Source: Candidatus Peregrinibacteria bacterium
GTDB lineage: Bacteria; Patescibacteriota; Gracilibacteria; Peribacterales; Peribacteraceae
DNA: 32,963 nucleotides
Direction of reading: 5' to 3'
Assembly (NCBI GenBank): GCA_016196295.1
Contig: JACPYA010000055.1
Span: 1 to 32,963, forward strand
The translations under genes were made by a program, and so were the position numbers. Shown in pieces: positions 9,345 to 17,058 of this stretch (positions within the stretch are counted from its first letter, which is position 1; each line of letters starts with the position of its first letter). The notes below the pieces were generated by a model. That model was not told the origin of the DNA. It saw only the letters and a program-made list of their open reading frames with translations, and ran no database searches.

Positions 9345-10313
9345 TCAGCGCATCCAGGCATAGGGTTTCGGTTTCTCCTGTCGCACGAGGACGTCGGACC
9401 CGATGCGGATGATGCCTGGCACATCGACGAGGAAATTTTCTCCCACAACGCCCTCACCTTTGCCATTGGGATACACATTTGTGATGATTTTGAGTGCTTT
9501 TTTGCGCGAGCGCGTACCTTTCTTCTGATCAACGATCGTCATTTTGCACCGTGGACTGGGGCCCACGCCGAGCAACTCGGCATCATCAATTTGAATCCGA
9601 TCCATGCCATATTCGGCAAATTTTCCTCCTCCCCGAAATACGAGATTGGGACGGACATCGGAGACCTCCAGGGGTTCATCGCCTTCTGCACGCATGTGCG
9701 CTGCGAGATCCTCTTCCACAGTTTCTGCAGAGACCCCGAGCGCTGCGGAACCATCTGCGAGACTCGCGTTCTGCCCCGTTCTGTGCCACGCATGTTTGCC
9801 GTAGGCGCGCTCGTCTTCGTGGACGAGGAGGCAATCTTGTCCCAAATACGAAGTGAACCAAGCGGAAGCCTCTGGAGCGTCGGCAATGACAGTGGCGGTG
9901 TCCTTCTTCCCCACTTTCGTCTCAAGTGGGAGGCCCTCCGGCTTCTGCAAAGGAATTTCCAGTTCCGGCATGTGCGGCGCATTCAACACGAGCATGCCGT
10001 TGCGAATGGCCGTTTGCACGAGCGCAAGGATCTCACATCCATTGTCTCGCTGCGTGAGCATCTTGAGATCATCTGTTCGAACGAGCATTCTCCTTCGATC
10101 GTATGCGAGCCCCTTCGGTGTCATCATAACTTGTTGGCCGCGCTTGTCGAAGACTTGGCCCGCGCACGATTTGACATGATAAATGATCGCGGCAACCAAC
10201 GTGATGCGTCTATGTTCGCGCTCCTCGGATCCATGGTCTTTGTCCGGAAGTGTCCTGGGGCGATGGAGGATGGAGGATGAAGGCATGAGGCGCAGAAGGT
10301 TAAAGGATGACAT
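9345..10313 (-). CDS. MOSC-domain protein (MOSC N-terminal beta-barrel + MOSC); exact start uncertain
   Basis: [56 protein letters not shown] resemble the mARC/YcbX family. Confidence 0.8.
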   Translation of the reverse strand: MSSFNLLRLMPSSSILHRPRTLPDKDHGSEEREHRRITLVAAIIYHVKSCAGQVFDKRGQQVMMTPKGLAYDRRRMLVRTDDLKMLTQRDNGCEILALVQTAIRNGMLVLNAPHMPELEIPLQKPEGLPLETKVGKKDTATVIADAPEASAWFTSYLGQDCLLVHEDERAYGKHAWHRTGQNASLADGSAALGVSAETVEEDLAAHMRAEGDEPLEVSDVRPNLVFRGGGKFAEYGMDRIQIDDAELLGVGPSPRCKMTIVDQKKGTRSRKKALKIITNVYPNGKGEGVVGENFLVDVPGIIRIGSDVLVRQEKPKPYAWMR

Positions 10314-10785
10314 TTGTTTTGTGAATAGGTTCAGCGGAGGCCCCCCGAAGGAGCTCTCGAAATGAAGTATTGCCTCCAGGAAGAGGTTTCACGGGATCCA
10401 TCAATTCGACGAGCGGCTCCAGGACAAACCGTCTCTCATGCATCCGCGGATGGGGTATCGTGAGGGTTTCGGTCTGAAGAATGAGATCGTCGTAGAGGAG
10501 CACGTCGAGATCGATCGTGCGGGGGCCGAAGCGGTAGGGCGGATTCTTCTGAAGCGAGTGCTCGATGACGTCCAGGACGGCTTTCACTTCCTGCGGCCTC
10601 AAGTCCGTTCCGATCTTCGCGACGGCATTCAGGAAATCCGGCTGCGTCTCTACTTCGGCGGCCTTGGAGCGGTAGACGGAAGAGAATTGGATTTTCGGGA
10701 ATGTCTGCCGGAGCATGGTGGCGGCCTTCCGAAGATTCACTTCGGGGTGAATGTTTGAGCCGAGAGCGAGAAAAACGGTGGCCAC
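10300..10785 (-). CDS. folK: 2-amino-4-hydroxy-6-hydroxymethyldihydropteridine pyrophosphokinase
   Basis: FLALGSNIHPEVNLRKA, YRFGPRTIDLDVLLYDD, PHPRMHERRFVLEPL motifs. Confidence 0.95.
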   Translation of the reverse strand: MATVFLALGSNIHPEVNLRKAATMLRQTFPKIQFSSVYRSKAAEVETQPDFLNAVAKIGTDLRPQEVKAVLDVIEHSLQKNPPYRFGPRTIDLDVLLYDDLILQTETLTIPHPRMHERRFVLEPLVELMDPVKPLPGGNTSFRELLRGASAEPIHKTNVIL

Positions 10786-10808
10786 GGAAGGAGTATAGGG
10801 AAGGTGAT

Positions 10809-10837
10809 TGACAACTTTTCTTTACCTCGCAATACTT
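10809..10837 (+). promoter_or_regulatory. Sigma70-like promoter in the folK-folB spacer
   Basis: TTGACA-17 bp-AATACT. Confidence 0.5.
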
Positions 10838-10878
10838 TGCGGTCGATCTTTCCCCCTCAACCCCTAAGAGGTGCCATC

Positions 10879-11184
10879 GTGGGAGCAAACCACGCGCGGA
10901 AGAACCGCATTGCGCGCCGAAAGCGCCAAGTGAAGAACCAGAGGACGTTCGGGGTCGCACGAATCGTTCAAGAAGCCTTTATGGCGGCTGTGAACGACAT
11001 CGGAAATGCACTTGTCGAGGCAGTTGCTTCACCTGTGCAGTGGAAGAGCGCTGGCGCAGCGCAACTGCGTGCGCTGCCAGCAGTGTTGGGGCCGCCACTG
11101 CAGTCCTGTACCAAACGACCGTTTGGACCCCTGAATGCCGCGATGCTCGCATGGAAACAGCCAGGCATGAGTCGTCTCGGCTGA
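10879..11184 (+). CDS. Possible small basic protein (GTG start); may instead be noncoding or a degraded gene
   Basis: In frame with ORF 10804-11184; AAGAGGTG upstream of GTG at 10879. Also many hairpins in the region. Confidence 0.3.
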   Translation: MGANHARKNRIARRKRQVKNQRTFGVARIVQEAFMAAVNDIGNALVEAVASPVQWKSAGAAQLRALPAVLGPPLQSCTKRPFGPLNAAMLAWKQPGMSRLG

Positions 11185-11199
11185 TCGACGTCTACGAGC

Positions 11200-11232
11200 G
11201 GCTTTCCCAGGGATGGGAAGGCCGCGCTTTTT
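11200..11232 (+). terminator. Intrinsic-terminator-like hairpin plus T-run
   Basis: GGCTTTCCCA-GGGA-TGGGAAGGCC (one G-T pair) then gcgcTTTTT. Confidence 0.5.
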
Positions 11233-11330
11233 ATGGTCGCGTGATCGCGACCTCGGATCGCAGCCACGGAGGGCTGCTCTCATTTATACAAAATTTTTGA
11301 AATAACTGGAGCGCCCTTCCAGGGGCGCGA

Positions 11331-11675
11331 TCACGGCCGCACAATTGAAATTGATACGTAATCACTGCCCGGAACCGCAAATTTTTTCACAGTCACCGTG
11401 ACAGACTGCGGTTTGTACTTCTTCTGGATCATCGCAGCGGCATCTTCGGCGAAGCGCTCGATTGTTTTCCGCTCCGTTTTTGCTATTTCTTTCAGATCCA
11501 TCGAGAGATCGAAGTAGTTGATGCTCTTTTTGACGTCGTCGGATGCGGCTGCAGCCTTGGCATTGAGTTGCATCTCGACCGAGATGAGCAGACGCTGCTC
11601 CGTTTTTCGTTCCAGCTCCGGCACGCCGATGTGGGTCCAGAGTTCTAAATCGGAAATAGCAAGAATGTCTGCCAT
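11331..11675 (-). CDS. folB: Dihydroneopterin aldolase
   Basis: DLELWTHIGVPELERKTEQRLLISVEM, INYFDLSMDLKEIAKTERKTIERFAEDAA. Confidence 0.9.
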   Translation of the reverse strand: MADILAISDLELWTHIGVPELERKTEQRLLISVEMQLNAKAAAASDDVKKSINYFDLSMDLKEIAKTERKTIERFAEDAAAMIQKKYKPQSVTVTVKKFAVPGSDYVSISIVRP

Positions 11676-11698
11676 GGAGTTCTATCCTACTCCGCGTT

Positions 11699-14131
11699 TC
11701 AGACCTGCGCTGCCGGCTTCACCCCGAAGTTGCGTGGCCGCTCCGCAAGCTTGGTTTCCGCGACTCGGCGCAAGATCCAGCGCGTGACGGTGATGGCGGT
11801 AAACATCGAGAGGACCACGCCGAGGCCGAGGGTAATGGCGAAGCCGCGGACAATGGAGGTTCCCACCATGAAGAGGATGACGCAGGTGATGAGCGTCGAG
11901 ACGTTGCCATCGCGGATGGCGGGCCACGCGTGCTGGAAGCTCGTTTCAACCGCGGTCTTCACCATCTTTCCTTTGCGCAACTCTTCTTTCATGCGTTCGA
12001 ACACGAGGACGTTCGCATCGACGGCCATGCCGAGGCTGAGGATGATACCGGCCATGCCCGCGAGCGTGAGGACGATGTAGTTGCCCGAGAAGAGGAAGAG
12101 CGGGAACTTCAGGATCACGAGGAAGAGGATGGCGTAGATGAGGAGCGCGATGTTCGCGATGATTCCGAGCAGGCGGTATACCACGATCATGTAGATCATG
12201 AGGATGATGATGCCGATGAGGGCCGCGAGGAGCGAGGTGCGAAGCGCCGCGTCACCCAGGGTTGCCTCCACCGTATGCTGACCGACGAGGTGGATAGGCG
12301 CGGGGATCGCTCCGGTGTTCAAGTCTTGCGCGAGGCTCTTCGCTTCCTCGAAGTTCTGGCTGCCCGTGATGACCGCCGTTCCTCCGATAATTTCCTGCTG
12401 GACCACCGGGGCGGAGACCAGCTCGCCGCCGACGAAGATGGCGATGCGCTTATTGACGTTCTTCTTCGTGAGTTCCTGGAATATCTTGCCTCCCTCGGCA
12501 TCGAACAGGATCTGCACGACCGGGATATTCGTCACGGGGTCGAGCGTGACGGTCGCGGCGCGGAAGTGCTTGCCGTCGAGCGTCGTGTCTTTCCACCCGG
12601 TCGGGAGCAGCGAGAAGAAGAGCGCACGCAGCGTGATGGCGTCCTCCTGAGCCTGGACATCTCCTGCCTGCAAGCGGGAGAGGAGCACGTTTGCTCGTGT
12701 CTCCGCGTCGGGTCCCGTGATCGTGAGCTCGTCGTAACTTGCCGTGTCTGGAGCGATCTTCTTCGCGCCCTCCGCGAGGATGATGTGGTACCCGAAGGAT
12801 GTCTCGACCGGCTCGCTCACTTGACGCGGCTGCAGGGCGAAGGCTGCGGCTTCGAGGGCAGGCACACCCAGCGTGCCGCGGCTGAACGTGCCCAGGCGGC
12901 CACCGTTCGCCCTGGACGGTCCGTCGGACTCCGCCTGCGCGAGGGTATGGAAATCCGCCCCTTGATCGGCTCGCGCTTTCAGGGCTTTCGCCCGCTCGAG
13001 CGCCTGCTCTTTGGTCCGCGTGATGCTGGCGGCCGCTTCGCTCGCGCCTTCGTAGGCAACGAGGATGTGGCTGGCGGTCATTTGTTCGCCGCCTTTTTCG
13101 AAGAGGCGCATAAAGAGGAGACGCGCGGAGCCGTCCGGCATCGTGACGGTCTTGAAGGTTCCCGACTCCATCGTGCGCAGCACCCCCGCAATGTTGAGCT
13201 CCATTCCGCTGTCCAGCACACGATCGTCGTGGAAGGCGTACTGCACGTTCTGCTCGGTCTTGGAGAGGAGATCGAACGCCTTCGGCGCTTCGTTGATGAC
13301 GCGACCCGTCTGGAAGCGGGGGGTGACGGCCTGCGCCATCCAGATCCCGGGAATCTCCTGCGTCGTCGCGGTGCCGTCATCATTCTGGACGGGCTGCGTG
13401 ATGACTCCTTCGCGTTCCGCCACCGGCTGTCCCGGCCGGGCGTCCCACATGCTCTCGAGGCCTTTCGGCAGTTGATCGCGGAAGAACGTGCGGCTCTCGA
13501 TGTACGCCGTCCCGAGCTCGTCGCCCAGGTCTTGGCCCAGGACCTGCAGGCTATGACCGCTGGCCGTCATCCGCTTCTTCGCGCGCGCGACGCGCGCGCG
13601 GACCTGCGTCTTGTACTCATCGCTCGCCTCCGTGTGTTCCTCTTTGAATTCCAGTTGGATGGTCTTGCCCACCGTGTTGATGCATTCCTGCGTATCAACG
13701 ACGCCCGGACACTCGACGAGCAGGTGTTTCTCGCCCGCGATGAAGGATGGCGTGATGACCGCTTCGCTGACGCCGAGTGCGTTGATGCGGCGCTCGAGGA
13801 CGGTGCGAATGGCCTCCGTCAGGTTCGTTCGCTGCTCCTCGATGCTCGCGCGCTCCGCGAGGAGAGCGTCGCGCTCCGCCCCCACGCCGCCGCTGCTTTC
13901 GAGAGTCGCGATGCGTCGATTCACATCTTCCAATTGCGCTTCGATCTCTTCCTCCGAGATGCGGAAATCCAGCTGCGTGCCGCCGATGAGGTCCAGTCCG
14001 TAATGGAGCGTGGGGGACCGCAAGAAGCCCGGAGCCCATTCTTTGGCGGAATCCGGCAATGCGATGAGCAGTGCGAAGACCCCGACGACGGCGGTCAGTG
14101 CGGGCCAGAGGAGCGAACGTTTCTGAGACAT
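11699..14131 (-). CDS. secD: SecD protein-export protein with an inserted parvulin/PpiC-type PPIase domain
   Basis: SecD N-terminus (LHYGLDLIGGTQLDFRI), P1 (RINALGVSEAVI), C-terminal TM bundle (GMAVDANVLVFERMKEELRKGK). Residues ~350-456 (about 12764-13084): MTASHILVAY...GADFHTLAQAESDGPSRANGGRLGTFSRG...SEPVETSFGYHIILAEG = parvulin signature. Confidence 0.92.
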   Translation of the reverse strand: MSQKRSLLWPALTAVVGVFALLIALPDSAKEWAPGFLRSPTLHYGLDLIGGTQLDFRISEEEIEAQLEDVNRRIATLESSGGVGAERDALLAERASIEEQRTNLTEAIRTVLERRINALGVSEAVITPSFIAGEKHLLVECPGVVDTQECINTVGKTIQLEFKEEHTEASDEYKTQVRARVARAKKRMTASGHSLQVLGQDLGDELGTAYIESRTFFRDQLPKGLESMWDARPGQPVAEREGVITQPVQNDDGTATTQEIPGIWMAQAVTPRFQTGRVINEAPKAFDLLSKTEQNVQYAFHDDRVLDSGMELNIAGVLRTMESGTFKTVTMPDGSARLLFMRLFEKGGEQMTASHILVAYEGASEAAASITRTKEQALERAKALKARADQGADFHTLAQAESDGPSRANGGRLGTFSRGTLGVPALEAAAFALQPRQVSEPVETSFGYHIILAEGAKKIAPDTASYDELTITGPDAETRANVLLSRLQAGDVQAQEDAITLRALFFSLLPTGWKDTTLDGKHFRAATVTLDPVTNIPVVQILFDAEGGKIFQELTKKNVNKRIAIFVGGELVSAPVVQQEIIGGTAVITGSQNFEEAKSLAQDLNTGAIPAPIHLVGQHTVEATLGDAALRTSLLAALIGIIILMIYMIVVYRLLGIIANIALLIYAILFLVILKFPLFLFSGNYIVLTLAGMAGIILSLGMAVDANVLVFERMKEELRKGKMVKTAVETSFQHAWPAIRDGNVSTLITCVILFMVGTSIVRGFAITLGLGVVLSMFTAITVTRWILRRVAETKLAERPRNFGVKPAAQV

Positions 14132-14143
14132 CGAAAGAATGTG

Positions 14144-14824
14144 TTACGCGCCTGCGGGAACGAAGGTCACGTGCAGGCCGACATTGAGGTCGTCTGCGAA
14201 TATCTCCGCGAGGAGGAAGGCCGGAATGTCCGTGATGATGATGTTTTCTTTCACTTCATCGCTCTCCACGAGCAGCTTGCTCACGAGCCTGTCACGCACG
14301 AAGAGGCCGATGTACTTCCCGACGTTCTCATGGAAGATCTCCCCCATCACGGCGCGGCCTTCCTCCGTGAACTCCAGCATCACGCGTCCTTTCTCGGGGT
14401 CCGTATCCTTCCCCGCCGTCACCCATTCTAAGTGTTCCTCCGTGATGCCCGCTGCCGCAAACGATCCGTGGCCTTCCACCGTGATGTCTCCCGTGCCCTC
14501 GACCTCCTTCATGATACGCATCGTGAAGGGCGCAGTCAGTTGTTCGGTGATCGAATCCTTGATGGCGTCCGATGCCGTATCGACGACGAGAATCGTCTCT
14601 CCGTTTTCGATCGTGACTGCGAGATTGTCCGGGTCCTCGCCGATTGCCTCGAGCCTGCGCTGCACCACTCGCTTCGCGGCATCGACGAGCTGTGTGCGCA
14701 CCGTCGCATCCTCCGTATCAAACTCCAGGCGGTATCGCGCCTGCGTTCCGCTGCATCCCGCGAGGAGTGTCACGGCTCCCACGGAGAGAACCAAAGACCC
14801 GATGGTGAGACCGGGAGATTTCAT
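14144..14824 (-). CDS. Lipoprotein resembling the SecD periplasmic (P1) domain, without SecD transmembrane bundle
   Basis: Lipobox LLAGC; VVQRRLEAIGEDPDNLAVTIENGETILVV and LEFTEEGRAVMGEIFHENVGKYIGLFVRDRLVSKLLV align by eye with SecD P1 segments of the neighbouring gene. Confidence 0.75.
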   Translation of the reverse strand: MKSPGLTIGSLVLSVGAVTLLAGCSGTQARYRLEFDTEDATVRTQLVDAAKRVVQRRLEAIGEDPDNLAVTIENGETILVVDTASDAIKDSITEQLTAPFTMRIMKEVEGTGDITVEGHGSFAAAGITEEHLEWVTAGKDTDPEKGRVMLEFTEEGRAVMGEIFHENVGKYIGLFVRDRLVSKLLVESDEVKENIIITDIPAFLLAEIFADDLNVGLHVTFVPAGA

Positions 14825-14900
14825 CTGGCGCAGTGTACTTGAACATATTCAGCTGCACAATCCTCCATGGGAATTTAATATGTCAATATATGGAGGAAAT

Positions 14901-15010
14901 CACCGAAAAGACAAACAACAAAGAAAAATCCACCGGACCAATATTCCAATGACCCCGAACATTGATTCCTGACACACTGGCATTATTCTTTGTCTTTTGT
15001 CTTTTCGGTT
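14901..15010. repeat. About 110-bp dispersed repeat with perfect 14-bp inverted ends (copy B)
   Basis: ACCGAAAAGACAAA (14902-14915) / TTTGTCTTTTCGGT (14996-15009). Confidence 0.8.
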
Positions 15011-15011
15011 A

Positions 15012-16082
15012 TTAAGGTTCTAACCAAGTTCCTGCTCTCAGCATCTTTCCATTCAAATCAACTCCTTTTAACACGCACCCCTCATCCATGATGCAATCTC
15101 GCAGAACGCAATCCTCCAGGATGCAGTCATCGAAAATCATCGTGTCTGCGAGTGTTGAATCAATGACTTTGCTGCGGGCCCCGACGACGATGCTTCCCTT
15201 GAGCGTGGATCCTTCCACCCGGCTCTCCGGATGGACGATGGGCGGGCCGGAGACGAGGAGACGATGCGCTTCCAAGTAGGCGGGGAACGAGCCGATGTCG
15301 AGCCAGGGCTCGGTGAACGTGAAACATTCCACGGGGATACCTCTTCTCAGGAACTCCTCGAAGATCCCGCCGACGTTATCTGGATGAGACTTCGCAAAAT
15401 CGAGAAGCACGCTGAGGCAGCCTTTCGGAATAATGGAACAGCCGGTGGAGACGAGGGAAGTTTTTGCCTGAGCAGGTTTTTCTTCGAAGGCGAGGACGGC
15501 CCCCACCCCCACCCCAGCCCTCCCCCGAGGGGGGAGGGGGCTGTTTATTTTTTTGTTTATTGTTTCACTCCTCCCTTCCCCCATCGGGGGAAGGGTCGGG
15601 GATGGGGGTCCCATGCCGGAAGAGGAGGCCTTCAAGATCACGGTGCCGAACACCGAGGCCTTCGCTCTATCCTTTATATCGTACGCCGCGAGCAGGGGAG
15701 TGCCGGGGCGGTAGGCCACGAGAAAATCTTCCATCGAGAAACCGAGGTAGTTGTCGCCCGTGAGGAGGAGCAGATCCTCCGTGAGTCCCGTTTCGGAGAT
15801 CCACTTGGCCGTCGCGCCGAGCGCCCCCAGCTTGTGATCATCTTTCTTCGTGTCCTCCACGACGATCTCGAGATTCGCGCGGTTCATGCCCCTTTTCCAC
15901 GTGGAAAACCCCTCCGCGAACACGGCGTTCGTGCTGACGGTCACGGGGATTTCTGCCGGGATCTTCTCGACGAGATGGGAGAGGATCGGTTTTCCCGCGA
16001 GCGGCAGCAGCGGTTTTGCGCGGTGCTCCGTCAGCGGCCAGAGCCTGGTCGCAAATCCGCCGGCAAGGATGAAGGCTTTCAT
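15012..16082 (-). CDS. Sugar nucleotidyltransferase with C-terminal left-handed beta-helix-like repeats; contains an in-frame repeat insertion
   Basis: Start MKAFILAGGFATRLWPLTEHRAKPLLPLAGKPIL at 16082; GDNYLGFS; FEEKP; hexapeptide-like C-terminus. Confidence 0.88.
   Translation of the reverse strand: MKAFILAGGFATRLWPLTEHRAKPLLPLAGKPILSHLVEKIPAEIPVTVSTNAVFAEGFSTWKRGMNRANLEIVVEDTKKDDHKLGALGATAKWISETGLTEDLLLLTGDNYLGFSMEDFLVAYRPGTPLLAAYDIKDRAKASVFGTVILKASSSGMGPPSPTLPPMGEGRSETINKKINSPLPPRGRAGVGVGAVLAFEEKPAQAKTSLVSTGCSIIPKGCLSVLLDFAKSHPDNVGGIFEEFLRRGIPVECFTFTEPWLDIGSFPAYLEAHRLLVSGPPIVHPESRVEGSTLKGSIVVGARSKVIDSTLADTMIFDDCILEDCVLRDCIMDEGCVLKGVDLNGKMLRAGTWLEP
15498..15612. repeat. REP-doublet-like (REPIN-like) palindromic element within the nucleotidyltransferase CDS
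   Basis: Two GC-rich hairpins (CCCTCCCCC-GA-GGGGGGAGGG and CCTTCCCCC-ATC-GGGGGAAGG) with inverted C-rich/G-rich ends and an A/T-rich centre. Confidence 0.75.
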
Positions 16083-16096
16083 AGGGGGAAACCTAG

Positions 16097-16186
16097 GAGA
16101 CCGGAGAGACCAATGAGACCAAGGATAATGGATCCATAGAATACACTTCTTTGGTCTCATTGGTTTCCTTGGTTTCATTGGTCTCC
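16097..16186. repeat. GAGACCAATGAGACC repeat arranged as an inverted pair in the spacer
   Basis: gagaccaatgagaccaagga (left) versus ttggtctcattggtttccttggtttcattggtctcc (right). Confidence 0.85.
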
Positions 16187-16989
16187 TACCTAAAAAACCA
16201 ATTCCATATCGTCTTCTTCGGACTGACGATCGTCACGGGGCGCCCCTCCAGCGATTCCACCCGCTCATCCCGTTCGACGATGCCAAGGACGGAGGGGAGG
16301 ATCACATACGTGATGCCCCGCTTGCGACAGGCGGAGAGAAGATTCAACGATTGTTCGAGATCGCTGCATTGAATCAAGTGCGTAATTTTTTCATCCTTCA
16401 ATGTGTCTTCCAGTTTATTGAGCTTGCCGTGGACGGGGACGCCGTGGACCTCTTTCTCCGATGTTCCGTGCCCATCGAGGATCGCGACGGGCTTGAGCGG
16501 ATTCCTATTGGCGTTCAGGGACTGGATGAGTGCCTTCGACTCCCGCGTGAGGCCGACGATGAGCGTCGGGAAGACGGGTGGATCCATCCGGAGGATGATG
16601 CGCGAAAGCTGATTGAAGAGCATGTGCCAGACCCACACGAGACCCGCGGAGATCACGAAGGCTTCCAGGAGGAGCAGGCGGCTGAAGAAATCCGTGAAGC
16701 GGAAGTAGTACGTCAGCGTCATGAGCGCGACGCCCACGAGGGAAGCGTAGGCGATGTAGAGAGCGTTACGGATGGTCATTTGATTGCGCGTGGGGTGAAA
16801 CGTGCGCGTCGTTGCGAGCACCGCGAGCCACGCGGGTGCGACGAGGATCACCGCCTCGATGTACTTCCAGAACGGAAAATCCGTCGAGAAGATGAACCCG
16901 ACACGCAGAAAATATGCGAGTGCATACGCGGCGATGAAGAGCGCGAGATCGCTGAAGAGCCAGAGCGCGAGGAGGATGCGATAACGCAT
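16186..16989 (-). CDS. Membrane + Rossmann-like N-terminal module of a polyprenyl glycosylphosphotransferase, catalytic domain absent
   Basis: Start MRYRILLALWLFSDLALFIAAYALAYFLRVG at 16989; TLIVGLTRESKALIQSL, VAILDG; ends VTIVSPKKTIWNWFFR. Confidence 0.65.
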   Translation of the reverse strand: MRYRILLALWLFSDLALFIAAYALAYFLRVGFIFSTDFPFWKYIEAVILVAPAWLAVLATTRTFHPTRNQMTIRNALYIAYASLVGVALMTLTYYFRFTDFFSRLLLLEAFVISAGLVWVWHMLFNQLSRIILRMDPPVFPTLIVGLTRESKALIQSLNANRNPLKPVAILDGHGTSEKEVHGVPVHGKLNKLEDTLKDEKITHLIQCSDLEQSLNLLSACRKRGITYVILPSVLGIVERDERVESLEGRPVTIVSPKKTIWNWFFR

Positions 16990-16996
16990 TTTTATC

Positions 16997-17056
16997 AAGA
17001 TACAAGATACAAGAGGCAAGATACAGCGGCCCCTTGTTTCTCGTATCTTGTATCTT
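16997..17056. repeat. AAGATACAAGATAC repeat forming an inverted pair
   Basis: AAGATACAAGATAC 16997-17010 / GTATCTTGTATCTT 17043-17056, perfect 14-bp arms. Confidence 0.85.
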
Positions 17057-17058
17057 TC

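Noticed and set aside
13575-13605. Alternating CG tract (GCGCGCGCGACGCGCGCGC) as a Z-DNA or regulatory site
   Set aside because: Lies inside secD and encodes Val/Arg/Ala residues; composition explains it.
11930-14431. 833-aa ORF on the + strand antisense to secD
   Set aside because: Shadow ORF from high-GC codon usage; Arg/Glu/Asp/His-rich composition with no recognisable domain, while the minus strand encodes clear SecD.
15012-16178. Extended N-terminus MKPRKPMRPKKCILWIHYPWSHWSLRSPRFPP of the nucleotidyltransferase
   Set aside because: Derived from the GAGACCAATGAGACC spacer repeat; the conserved start is MKAFILAGG at 16082.
16990-17019. Extended N-terminus MPLVSCILIK of the glycosylphosphotransferase-like ORF
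   Set aside because: Encoded by the AAGATACAAGATAC repeat tract; MRYRILL at 16989 is the likelier start.
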